DNA from: Hermodice carunculata
Taxonomy: Eukaryota; Annelida; Polychaeta; Eunicida; Amphinomidae
Reading direction: 5' to 3'
DNA length: 64,000 nucleotides
Assembly: GCA_964020975.1 (NCBI GenBank)
Contig: OZ026627.1
Span: 29,391,465-29,455,464 of the forward strand
The position numbers and the translations under genes are program-made. Shown here piece by piece: positions 8,641 through 18,539 of this stretch (its first letter is position 1; each line of letters starts with the position of its first letter). The notes beneath the pieces were generated by a model. The model did not search any database. It was not told the DNA's origin and worked only from the letters and a program-made list of their open reading frames with translations.

Positions 8641-9813
8641 TCAAATTTGACTGGCTGATTTTTGAGTTTCCCCTCTAAATATTTCTACATCATCATCAAG
8701 TGCAACAAAGAAGTCATCAGTTACATCTCTGTGTGACGATTGTTGATTCCCTGATCTTACGAAAAACCATCCATTCTCTTCCCAGTCTGTTGCTGGCTTG
8801 ACTTTCCCTTTTGATTTTAAAGCTATCCCTTTCTTTACCTTACACATTTCCTTTCCTTTATTTCGAAACAATGGCCTGGATGGCTGTGCGTATTTGGTCT
8901 CAATCCTGTCTCTGTGGAGTGTTCGATCGAGCATAGTCCATACCAATTCTGCCATGGACCTGTTTAAATGACTGTTAAATTCTGTATCATCTATTTCCTT
9001 AAATTTGCGCTCGGTTACATTATTGGTCAACAATAATGGATTTCGACGGACATTTTCTGGAACCTGAAACAATATTTCTGATGTAAAGGTGTCCTTCCAA
9101 GCATAATTGAACCAGTATCGATCTAAGTACGTGATAAATTCTGATTTACTGTCTGTTGGTAGTAAACTGTCTGGAATGTCTATCATAATGAAGCTCTTGA
9201 ACTTAGTTATTAAACTTTCTCGCATATTTGAATTCCAAGACCTCATTATACATTTGAACCCAGTTTCCAGGGGCCGAATAAACATCCTCAAGTATTTATC
9301 CTCACAAATATGCTTTCTTATTGCAGTAAGACCATGGAAATTACACAAAGAGGACCTCAATTTCTGGTGCATTACTGCGTTTCTAATATCCATAGCTTTG
9401 TCGTGTTGAATCATAGGGGCATACTTGGGGTTATTTAAAGCACAGGGTCTGATGTGAAAGAACCCATTGAAGTCATCAAAAATGAAAAGTTTCCGTGGAT
9501 GAAGACAGGTACTTTCATCACATGGCATGTTAGCTGCAACTAATTGGAGTGTAGTGCAGTGACTCTGTTCATCTTCCAAATTACATACAGCTGCTATTGC
9601 TGCCCTGCCTCTGTTGCTTTTATCGCAATATGTTATGACAGAAGTTTTGAAGCGTGCCAACATAAAGTCCTGTTTAATATCATACCCAATTATGTCGGAC
9701 CCGTTCTGAACTAGGTTGTTGATATTTTCTTCCCCACCTAACACAATGTGATATTGTCTACCCAAAGTTTGATCCCCACGTTGAAATAATAAAACTTTCT
9801 CAAAATTCTTCTC
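8641..9813 (-). CDS. MULE-type DDE transposase core
   Basis: This frame continues from the upstream 1487-codon frame after one in-frame TAG. Counting from codon 9763-9765 (374 residues), the MULE pattern is visible: first Asp in GYDIKQDF (29), second Asp in IQHDKAMD (122), C141-x2-H144 in LCNFHG, and the Glu region TNNVTERKFKEID (252). These would be the catalytic D, D and E plus the C/H pair typical of Mutator-like transposases. Function: cutting and joining transposon ends in the nucleus. A GTAAGA donor near 8761 (phase 0) could splice to CAG at about 8333; otherwise the frame ends at 8641. The product needs the upstream frame for its DNA-binding finger. Confidence 0.75.
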   Translation of the reverse strand, partial: EKNFEKVLLFQRGDQTLGRQYHIVLGGEENINNLVQNGSDIIGYDIKQDFMLARFKTSVITYCDKSNRGRAAIAAVCNLEDEQSHCTTLQLVAANMPCDESTCLHPRKLFIFDDFNGFFHIRPCALNNPKYAPMIQHDKAMDIRNAVMHQKLRSSLCNFHGLTAIRKHICEDKYLRMFIRPLETGFKCIMRSWNSNMRESLITKFKSFIMIDIPDSLLPTDSKSEFITYLDRYWFNYAWKDTFTSEILFQVPENVRRNPLLLTNNVTERKFKEIDDTEFNSHLNRSMAELVWTMLDRTLHRDRIETKYAQPSRPLFRNKGKEMCKVKKGIALKSKGKVKPATDWEENGWFFVRSGNQQSSHRDVTDDFFVALDDDVEIFRGETQKSASQI

Positions 9814-12800
9814 CTAAACCTTTTCAGTTTTTCGCCAATCAGAACTGATGGGAATTTCATCTGGAAGTGTCATACCTTGTTGTAAGTAATGCGTGTCTAC
9901 AGTGTTGCACCTTCTTCTGACCTGCGCTAGCGTGTTCAAAGCTTCCACATTGCTGTTATTGGCCAAAGTAGACCTCCTATCTATGCTAAAAATTTGATGA
10001 GGTGTAGCTTTGCTACTTACTCTTAATCTATCCCAGTTATCTCTCATTGCCAAGGCAGGCCTTCTGTGGGTTTGCATGATATTGCTTGGATCTGGATGAA
10101 AATTAATATTTTCAGCATGTTTATAGATTTTCCATACTGCAAGATTACCTGCTTCTATCACTGCTTTAAGTTTCCATCCACATCTGAAATGAGGACATGG
10201 TAATTTGGTAGTGGCTTCTTTAAATAGAGTTTTAGGCCTGGCCATGCCCTTTGCACATTTGTATTGATAACATGCACTGCATAATGGGTTTGGAGTTTCT
10301 GGAAAATAAAAACGCGGAGAAATGCAAGTAAAGCAATTGGAACATGATACAGTGCTGGACACCTCTATACCACATTTACTGCAAACACCATCTAAATTTT
10401 CAAGTGTGCTCAGCCTACCACCACATATATTATGGCAATGATCTGTTTTTGATGAGCATGATACAATTACTGTTACTACAGGTTTTTCATCCAATGGTAG
10501 TGTGCTCTCACAGTTTGGAAGATATCTTTCATCAAATCTGTGAGTGCAACCCCAATTAGGGTTTTCTGTGACAGAAACCTTTAGCGTGTCGGCGTCATAT
10601 ATTGGCTTGACAGCATTTTTCTTATATTCCCAATCCTGTGTTACATCAAAAGCCATACTGTCTATGAAACGTTTCATGTCAGCACCTGCATGGACCTCTT
10701 GTTGAAACTGCCATAATTTTTCAACCTTTTTACATGTATTTAATTTTTGTCTTAACCATTGTCTACACTCTTCTGTGTTTACATATGCTTGAATTTTTAT
10801 CAAAGCTTCTTTATCTGACATGCCCTCATGACTGCATCTGAAATATTTATATGCTACTGTCCCATTTGTTAAATGACACTCCAAGCACAGCGAAGATTTC
10901 TGTCGCTTGAATGTGATTTTGGGGCCTTTTGTCACAAAATGTTCCAAGTTTTTATAATCAATCTTGTTTGAATCATTGGAGGAATATATTCCTGTGGACT
11001 CTAATTCAACCGGGTCCCCTGGCTTAGCAACTTTATCTAACCTAGCCATGAGCCATTTTTTACAGGCGCTACTTTCCAGGAAATCTTGTATTGACTTAAG
11101 CGTATTTTGATCTTTTTTTCCCAGACTTGAACACTTAAAGTTTTTATAGGCCATTGTGTGATCCACCAGCCTAAACTCTACACAAAGAACGGATTGTTTC
11201 TTCTTGTAAGACACATTTGGTTTGAACTGAAGCAAATGCATGTCCTTTAAGTGTTCCCATCTCGGTGTTTTAGAATCTAGAATAATTGAGTTTTCAGTTT
11301 GTTCCTTTTGGATCAATTGATTATTCAAAGTAATCCGACTGACATGCTTTTCACTTCTTTCACCCTGAACTGTGGACATGTTATTATGTGCAGGTATTAC
11401 ACCTGCTTCATTTTCAGGTATTTTACCAACATTTACTTTGTCAGATAACCAAGAATAACACCCCGTGCTTTCCAGATAACTCTGTACATTATTTACCACA
11501 ACCGGATCCATTTTTCCGGCTGCAGAACAGTGAAAATTTTTGTATGCCATATTCCCATTTGTCAGACTAAACTCTAGACAAAGAGTTGATTGTTTCTTTT
11601 TGAAAGAAAAACCTGGCCTCTTCTTTAAAAGATGAGCAATTTTCTCATATTTCAATGTCTCACCACTAAATGATGTACCAGCTAGCTGCCTTTGAGGCAT
11701 TACAAGATTTTCTTCTTTGCCATGAAAATTTAGTTTCTTCTGTACTTGCATTTTATTCGCATGCCCTACTTCGACTTTAACATTTGTACAGTTTATGGTT
11801 AAACTTTTTGCTTCATTTGAACCTACCATTTCCTTCACACTAAGTTCATGTGTCTTCAATGTCTTGTTTTTACAGATTGGTATTTGTGTTTGGTGCTTCA
11901 CTTGAACATCAGGGGCTTTATTTTGAGCATTTGAGTAACTTCCCTTTCGGCCATAAAAATTCTTTTTACTGGGTCCGCACTGAAGCGCAATCTCCTTCAT
12001 GTATATTTGCTGTAAATTTATCTTACCAGACATTATCCAGTCAATCAGTGCACACCGCAGCAAAGCAGAGTGATTTGAAATGCAACTCAAATATTGAATT
12101 TTAGCACACATGACTAGCTTGGTGTCGGTCATATCTTTAAATGTGCTTCTGTCCAAAGTACATATGCAAATACACACAAGAACTGCTACACCGCACACCG
12201 ACCCACATGTCTGCAATGGATATAGCCTTGAACAGTTAGACCCACATTGATGTGTTTTTCCATTCTGTGTGGGGTGACACACTCTCATTTTAGGCTGTGT
12301 TTTGCCAAACAGTGATGCAAACTCAGTAATTATTGATTGTACCTCACTTGGAACAGGCCACCCTAAGGAATCGCAATAAATTATCTCATTGTCACTGAAT
12401 CTATAAACAGCAAATGTCCAGTGATTCCCTCCTTGATTAACATAATCTTTCACACCACCAACATATACTTTTTTTGCATTTACATCATGTGCAACATTTG
12501 CAATAAACACAACCTGCACATTGTCAATACTGCTATCGGGGTACAAACTAGAAATTTCATTTGCCGGACAAGGCAGGTAATTCCATGCATCACTCATTTG
12601 CCGGATAAATGTTTTAGTCTCACCTCTTGATTTTTCCAATATCGAAATCACCTGGTCCATTATTTTGTCATTTATCCACCTGTCACTGGCAAGGGGAGCT
12701 AAACTTGAAACTGCTATGTTGTTGTTATTTTTCATAATCAGATGATTGCATGGATTTTCATGAATGAGTTTTCCAAACTCCAAGATGTTACAACGATTTA

Positions 12801-14277
12801 TTGCTTCACCAAAAATTTTATGTTCGTCCAAGCACTGAAGGTGGGAAAGGAAATACTTTTCTGTTTGCACATGATCTCTTATTTCTTTTAAATTCAAAAT
12901 TGCCCTAAATCTTTTCAGTCCAGCTACATCATATATACCATAATCTAGCTGTGCTACATCTCCAGGTTTCATTACCTTCAACAGCTCATCTATTTGTCTC
13001 TCACCTGGTTGACAAAGAGAAGTGTCTGGATCAGTTATGGGTTTTGTACACATATTTCTGTCTATCACCCTATAATTGGAAAAATATGCTCCAGGAAATC
13101 GGGTTTTATAAATCACCTCCCTATCTGTGTATACCTCACTAATATACCTAATGTCAGGCACATTAGCATTTTCCTGATTTGATTGGGTTATATTTGCAGG
13201 CAATGATTTTTCCCACACTCCTCCCTTACCTATAATCAAAATGTCAGAGTCTTCATTTACATCCACAGCACCACCCCCTGTTTGAATAGTTGTTCCTGCA
13301 CAATCAATTTTATTTTTGACCACAGGATCATGCTGGGAGACATGTTTGGGCGCTGGAACATGGCTTTCAATAAAGTGATCTAACATTCCCATGTCTGTCT
13401 CAAAATATTGACTGCAGCATGGACAATCAAAATTTTCCATCACTTCATGTACAGTAGGAACTGCTCTGATTTTTAATTTGTTCACTTGCTGTATCACTTT
13501 GTCCACTAACACCCTTTTCTTCCTTATCCCACAAACTACAGAATTTCTGACAGCTACATTATCAATGATTGTGTAACCTTTCAGATCTTCTATGTGTCGC
13601 ACCTTACCACACATTTTTAAATTTCTACGTCCTTGTTTTTTAGCATATCTTATCCTGGCTTGTGTTTTCTTCACCCTATTAGACCGATTGGTACTATTCT
13701 TCCTATGTGAAACATTGGTCCTATACGTCCTCCGTGGTCTGGAAGGGGGGCAAACAGAAGGTTCCAGACCCAAAACATTTTCTACTGCTGACATAATATC
13801 TTTTGCCACAGTAGACTGTCCCCTCCAATTCAGACGATTTCCTCCTGAAAGTGTGGAATGTTCAATAAAATGCAGATAGGTGATGGACCTGGACGAGTAC
13901 CACAGTGCATCACGTACCTCTTCTAATACCTGATTCATTTTGGCAGCTAACCACATTTGTCCCCTCACACTCCTATCCCTTATCTGGCGAAGGCATCCTG
14001 ATAAAAACACTGGGGTCTTGGGTTGGAGAGCCCAGATTGATTCAACTAAATCCTGGTAATCTTCCAGCATGGTGTATGAAGAATCACCTACAGCATTCTC
14101 CATCCCAACATGCAGAACTACTGCAGCTGGTTTCACCTGAAGTAAATCATACCTAATCAGTTCAAAGACATCCAAGATCTTGACACCCTTCTGAAACTTA
14201 CACACATACCTGGTACTGTCCTGAAGAAGCTGGCAATCTTGGATTTCACTGTCCCCTACAACAAATATAGGATTCAT
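9814..14277 (-). CDS. Giant transposon ORF: SGNH, C2H2, Ulp1 protease, module x3, WRKY/GCM finger
   Basis: The first true ATG is at 14275-14277; the open frame upstream begins at a TTG 12 codons earlier. Numbering from that TTG (1499 residues): 15-182 SGNH-like esterase (GDS at 20-22; HVG-MEN block near 68-73); a basic linker; C2H2 finger C297, C300, H313, H318; 530-725 Ulp1/SENP-like cysteine protease with H631 (NHWTFAV), D648 (YCDSLGW), Q701 and C707 (QTCGSVCGV). Three related ~65-residue modules follow at 897-961, 1028-1093 and 1129-1192, then a Cys-rich region (1285-1355). Last is a WRKY/GCM-like finger (C1373, C1378, H1399, H1406) and the N-terminal MULE linker. It would cleave SUMO-like or its own protein, and bind DNA. 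A TAG ends the frame, but MULE homology continues in frame after it. Confidence 0.82.
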   Translation of the reverse strand: MNPIFVVGDSEIQDCQLLQDSTRYVCKFQKGVKILDVFELIRYDLLQVKPAAVVLHVGMENAVGDSSYTMLEDYQDLVESIWALQPKTPVFLSGCLRQIRDRSVRGQMWLAAKMNQVLEEVRDALWYSSRSITYLHFIEHSTLSGGNRLNWRGQSTVAKDIMSAVENVLGLEPSVCPPSRPRRTYRTNVSHRKNSTNRSNRVKKTQARIRYAKKQGRRNLKMCGKVRHIEDLKGYTIIDNVAVRNSVVCGIRKKRVLVDKVIQQVNKLKIRAVPTVHEVMENFDCPCCSQYFETDMGMLDHFIESHVPAPKHVSQHDPVVKNKIDCAGTTIQTGGGAVDVNEDSDILIIGKGGVWEKSLPANITQSNQENANVPDIRYISEVYTDREVIYKTRFPGAYFSNYRVIDRNMCTKPITDPDTSLCQPGERQIDELLKVMKPGDVAQLDYGIYDVAGLKRFRAILNLKEIRDHVQTEKYFLSHLQCLDEHKIFGEAINRCNILEFGKLIHENPCNHLIMKNNNNIAVSSLAPLASDRWINDKIMDQVISILEKSRGETKTFIRQMSDAWNYLPCPANEISSLYPDSSIDNVQVVFIANVAHDVNAKKVYVGGVKDYVNQGGNHWTFAVYRFSDNEIIYCDSLGWPVPSEVQSIITEFASLFGKTQPKMRVCHPTQNGKTHQCGSNCSRLYPLQTCGSVCGVAVLVCICICTLDRSTFKDMTDTKLVMCAKIQYLSCISNHSALLRCALIDWIMSGKINLQQIYMKEIALQCGPSKKNFYGRKGSYSNAQNKAPDVQVKHQTQIPICKNKTLKTHELSVKEMVGSNEAKSLTINCTNVKVEVGHANKMQVQKKLNFHGKEENLVMPQRQLAGTSFSGETLKYEKIAHLLKKRPGFSFKKKQSTLCLEFSLTNGNMAYKNFHCSAAGKMDPVVVNNVQSYLESTGCYSWLSDKVNVGKIPENEAGVIPAHNNMSTVQGERSEKHVSRITLNNQLIQKEQTENSIILDSKTPRWEHLKDMHLLQFKPNVSYKKKQSVLCVEFRLVDHTMAYKNFKCSSLGKKDQNTLKSIQDFLESSACKKWLMARLDKVAKPGDPVELESTGIYSSNDSNKIDYKNLEHFVTKGPKITFKRQKSSLCLECHLTNGTVAYKYFRCSHEGMSDKEALIKIQAYVNTEECRQWLRQKLNTCKKVEKLWQFQQEVHAGADMKRFIDSMAFDVTQDWEYKKNAVKPIYDADTLKVSVTENPNWGCTHRFDERYLPNCESTLPLDEKPVVTVIVSCSSKTDHCHNICGGRLSTLENLDGVCSKCGIEVSSTVSCSNCFTCISPRFYFPETPNPLCSACYQYKCAKGMARPKTLFKEATTKLPCPHFRCGWKLKAVIEAGNLAVWKIYKHAENINFHPDPSNIMQTHRRPALAMRDNWDRLRVSSKATPHQIFSIDRRSTLANNSNVEALNTLAQVRRRCNTVDTHYLQQGMTLPDEIPISSDWRKTEKV

Positions 14278-15225
14278 GTTGACTACTATGGATGCTTCAA
14301 ATGAAACTACCAAAGTTGAATATCAAATTGGAAAATACAATACAGATGAATTGTCTATCTGCTGGAGATACTCGGAGCTGTAAAATGCAAGATGCACTGT
14401 CTTGACTGAAAGTTCAGTGAATGATGACCAGCTATGTGACCACATTCACTTTATAGAAACCAGGTTTCATTGAAATCTTTGTTCCAAAATACAACTACAA
14501 TGAGCCTTAATCCACAGTCATAACTCCCAGAAACTTACAATGTGGGTGACAAAACTGCTGTTAATCCCTTATGATAACATAAGCCAAAGAAGAGAATAAC
14601 GTGTTAAAGTGGAACATAATCTTTTAAAATCACATTCTTTCAGGCTCTATGTTTGTTTGTTTTTGTTTTGTAAGTGTATTGTCTTTTTGATATTCAATGT
14701 TTTTACCTATAAATATGCAGTGGAGATGAGATATTCCACAAGAGGTTGTTCCTCAAGACAGGTAGCCAAATACGGGCAGTAAATTGTTTGGGAATTTGTA
14801 GCAGATAAACAGGTGGTCTCTCACAACAGGTGTCTGTTGGGACAGTGACTTTTTATGAAGAAATTAATGATATACAATGTTTCTATTGGTCAGCACCTTT
14901 CGCTTTACTGAAATGGAACCATACTGACAATCTTGTACAACAACAGTGTACAACACCCTAGCTTTGAGTAAAAACAAGAAAACATGTAACATTACATACT
15001 GGTTGCATGGAGAGAAGTGGTCTTTGTAGATGGGGTAGTCTCTCTTCAAGCTGGATCATTGTACATCAAACTGGCTTTCATTTCTCTTAGATCTTTGTGT
15101 GTCTCTTGAAAAAAATAGACAAAAAGATTCAACATTCTTGGTACAATGCTTCTTTAATGTTTGCCATATGCTTTGTTCAAACAAGTTTGCCACAATTAAC
15201 CTGGCAGGTGACTCAAACATCCTTG

Positions 15226-15345
15226 TGAGTTGCTCATGCCACATAGGTGATAATCCATTATCAACAGCTGTGGCAAACAAATCATTGGAGTTGCTCATGC
15301 CACTCTGGTGTGATAATCCATTACCGACAGTTGCTTCAAACAACA
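15226..15345. repeat. Two-copy ~62-base imperfect tandem repeat
   Basis: The copies start GAGTTGCTCATGCCAC at 15226 and 15288. Both continue with TGATAATCCATTA and an AACAGCTG/GACAGTTG block. Confidence 0.75.
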
Positions 15346-16599
15346 ATACAATTTTAACTCCTTGTCAATGCATTCCTACATCAAACAGCATTAAAAGACA
15401 ATATTTTTTTCTTAATTGTGAAATAAATCAGAAATGTATATGAACAAACACAACAAACAGTCAAGCAAAAAATTAACAACCACCAAAAATGGAAATGATG
15501 AACTTGTTTTGGGGCACCAAGAGGAATAAAGTGGATACCCCCTCTTTCTAGGCCCCTGTCACCAGAGGCCACCCTCTTGAAAGCTCAGCTTTCTTGTGCA
15601 GAAAGTATCGTATTGCCATTACAATGTCCTCCTCAAGAGAGGCCACCCCTCTTATAAGGTCACTTTTTGGATGCATTTGGGATGGCCTCAAAATAGGGGC
15701 ACCACTGTAGAGAAGCAATGTACATGAAAGAACAAAACAATACATAAATTAAATGTAAAAAACCCGGGACTTTATCAACTTGTTTTGGGCTCGACATCAT
15801 GAATTAAATAAACTCGTGCAAGTGTCAAATGACCAAAAGAGTCTTAAATTAGGATTGTTTGCTTGAAGTTAAGTAACTTTCAACTTAATCTAATTTGTGG
15901 AAAAAAAGTTCAAAAAGTCAGACTTCTTAGAAAAGAAGGGAAACTGACTCCACTGTGTGCTCACTTAGTTAACATGTAAGCTAATTTCAAATTGTACTGT
16001 ACCTAAAACTCATTTCAGACATTGTCGATCATTCTTATTCTTGTAATGAAGATGCTTTAAAACAACAACGTTGTCAGTTCTGTTTGTCCATCCCTCTTAG
16101 GGTTGAAAAACAAACATGCTTAAACTAAAATGAACGTATTCACAAGACTTTCATTGAACTTAATCAAAATGGACCTACATGTTGGTACATGTTAAACAAA
16201 ACATAAATAACAAGATCAGAAATGTGTCAAAACTGTTGCCCTAGTCCCAAGTCAAAGTTTGAAGTTAACCATTGAAGCACTTGTTAATATACTTTGTTTC
16301 TTTAAAGAGGAGCAGAAACAAGCCAAAGCCCAATGTGAATTCTGCTCCACGTGCAAATACAAATTACATAAAAGATGACGCTTACAGAGTGCTGGTTGAA
16401 AAAAAAAATATGGATAAGGTATAATAAAAAAAAACAACAAAAAAATGCATGATTATATTGGAAAACAGTGAGGGATACTATATTACTGCAGTTATATATA
16501 CACATAAAATGTACCACCAGTATAACAAGAGCCTTGAGCAAGCTGTCAGAGAAGGACTGCTTGAGTATATAGTCACTTATGAAGTGCTGATTAAGACTG

Positions 16600-16659
16600 A
16601 GTCAACAGCTTTCCTCAGGGCACTTTGTGCACAAAGTGCCCTTAGGAAAGCTGTTGACT
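16600..16659. repeat. 60-base palindrome without spacer, one mismatch
   Basis: The arms 16600-16629 and 16630-16659 are reverse complements except for one position (C16615). The centre is CTTTGTGCACAAAG. No target duplication is apparent. Confidence 0.9.
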
Positions 16660-17564
16660 AAGACTACTTTTTTCCTTTAAACTAGGCTTCGTGGTATTTG
16701 AATGCCAGGTATGTTCATGAGGAATTAGAATCTCTTAACCATTATATGTTTAACATTAATGAGACAATGGTTATAGCTGTGATAAGCACTTAACAAATTT
16801 CTTATGTAGGAATATGGCAGGGAGGGGAGGGATGGGGTAATTTTCCCAGTAAATGTGAACAATGTGAAAGATGATATCTTCTTAGTAAAATAAATTAAAA
16901 ATTAAGAAAAGGGAAGTGAAACGGTAACATAGACCTTTTTTCAATGTCAAATCATGTATGTCAGTTAGTTTAAACATGTCTGTTTAAAATTGATTGTCTT
17001 ACATGCAAATGTACAGTACATCAAAATACATGTACAAATAAAACAGGGTCTAAGGAAATTACACCATGAAACATGCACCACAACAAAGGATAACTCTGAC
17101 CACACTTCTCCTACCATTTAATGTTTAGTTGTTATGAAATATGATGTGTAAAGTTGTGATAAACCAGGCTATGTGTTTCTATGAACTTTGTGTGGGTGCT
17201 TTTCTGTGAGAGGACCAGTCCTGTAGCTTAAGTAGTGTACCTCGCTTTTTATAAAGCAACGACAATAACACATACATATCCCCATTGGTCATTTTTTTAG
17301 AATATTTATGCCAACTTAGATTTGCACTCCCTTACCTATATTGTAATTTGGCATATGTAAATATTTGGATGCTAGTAACAACTCTTGCATAATGATTGGA
17401 TTGTTCCTAAATGATATCGAGACTTTTAAATAGGATAGGGTTTTCAAAAAATGTTATACTTTTTGTGTATTTTTTTTCCTATTATTTGTTTTCATTATGA
17501 TTACAATGATCACTGTTTTATATTTTAATCTTTATATTATAATGCTGAAGGTTCAAATGGGACA

Positions 17565-17720
17565 CTGAGCCAATTAGAATCATTCACACCTGACTAGGGG
17601 AACTAGCCATTTAGAATTATTCACACCTGGTTTAACAATGACTGCCTCTTGATTGGTTCAATCAAAGTCCAATCAGAATCATTCACACCTTTTGATTGGT
17701 TGACTTCTGTGATATAAGCT
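17565..17720 (+). promoter_or_regulatory. Promoter with three T-box-like sites, CCAAT boxes and TATA-like box
   Basis: TTCACACCT, the T-box (Brachyury-type) half-site, occurs at 17583-17591, 17620-17628 and 17682-17690. Each is preceded by a variant of AGAATCATTC. CCAAT is at 17570 and 17669, and its inverse ATTGG at 17652 and 17695. A GATATAAG box at 17711 lies about 50 bases upstream of the SGNH ATG. The units are similar enough to suggest duplication of a ~22-base block. T-box regulation is an inference from motif identity. Confidence 0.55.
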
Positions 17721-17763
17721 ACTGATTTTCAAGGTAAACTATTAGCCTCACTTGTTTAACACA

Positions 17764-18255
17764 ATGAAGGTACTGTTTCTCGGATCGTCAATGTTTAGAC
17801 ATCTGGAGCCATACAGAGGGGATGTGGCTTTTTTCCCAGGAGGAACCCCCTTAACTCTTCGGAACCAACTACTGAATGGGGCAGTCCCAATCAAGAAGTA
17901 CACACATATTATACTGATGGTGGGGACCAACCTTATAGAAAAACAGCACCAGAGAGTGGAAGGGGGCACTAAACTTTTGTTGGAAACCTTAAGGGCAACA
18001 TACCCAACAGCAAAGCACGTCGCCATTGCATCAATCCTGCCACGACCCCGAGATTTTGCTTACACACAATGGAAGGTGGAGGCTGCAAATGATGGTCTCA
18101 GAAACATCCCAGGACTGGACTTCATCAATGTGCATAGGCAGTTCATGCACCAAGGGGCCCCAAAGGACCTGTTTCATGATGGGCTGCACTGCAATGGAAA
18201 TGGAATGAAGATCCTGCACAAATCATTCAGACAATATATTTGTAACCATCGGTGA
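17764..18255 (+). CDS. Stand-alone SGNH/GDSL-like hydrolase, single exon
   Basis: 163 residues from the first true ATG. The SGNH blocks are visible: LFLGSS (7-9, block I, with Ser in place of the usual GDS Asp), MVGTN (block III, Gly-Thr-Asn at 54-56) and HDGLH (block V, Asp139 and His142). There is no signal peptide or membrane segment, so a cytosolic or nuclear location is likely. The substrate is unknown; SGNH enzymes remove acyl or other ester groups. The gene has its own promoter motifs upstream and a poly(A) signal near 18528. Domain and size resemble the N-terminal domain of the large transposon protein, so it may be a captured or donor copy. Whether it is host or transposon-derived is open. 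Confidence 0.65.
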   Translation: MKVLFLGSSMFRHLEPYRGDVAFFPGGTPLTLRNQLLNGAVPIKKYTHIILMVGTNLIEKQHQRVEGGTKLLLETLRATYPTAKHVAIASILPRPRDFAYTQWKVEAANDGLRNIPGLDFINVHRQFMHQGAPKDLFHDGLHCNGNGMKILHKSFRQYICNHR

Positions 18256-18370
18256 AGCAAAATCAGCACAAAAACAAAGGGCCCTTTTCAGGGCCACCAA
18301 ATATTGAAAAGATTGGTTATGGCAATTGGTATATGCACAAAAAATGTGTACCATCCCCCCCCTCCCCCCC

Positions 18371-18378
<8 letters not shown>

Positions 18379-18453
<75 letters not shown>
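18379..18453. repeat. (AG)n microsatellite
   Basis: About 37 AG units follow a C-rich then A-rich run. Frames here that read only Arg and Glu are artefacts. Confidence 0.97.
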
Positions 18454-18455
<2 letters not shown>

Positions 18456-18539
18456 TATTCAGTCAAAAAAGAGGGCAATGGCAAAAACATTAAAGGGCAA
18501 TGTAAATCATTATCATGATTGGGAATTTAATAAATAAAG

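Larger units (their letters stand above)
14314..17560. other. Upstream flank of the transposon gene; mostly non-coding
   Basis: There is no convincing gene. Several degenerate ~40-base 'GGTGGTCTCT/ACAGGTG'-type units occur at 14740-15050. A two-copy ~62-base repeat lies at 15226-15345 (both copies start GAGTTGCTCATGCC), and a 'GAGGCCACCC'-bearing segment at 15540-15715 that resembles 55490-55640. The far terminal inverted repeat expected for a MULE was not found by eye. Confidence 0.5.

Noticed and set aside
18252-18537. Arg-Glu-repeat ORFs
   Set aside because: They arise from the (AG)n tract; both overlapping frames give the same artefact.
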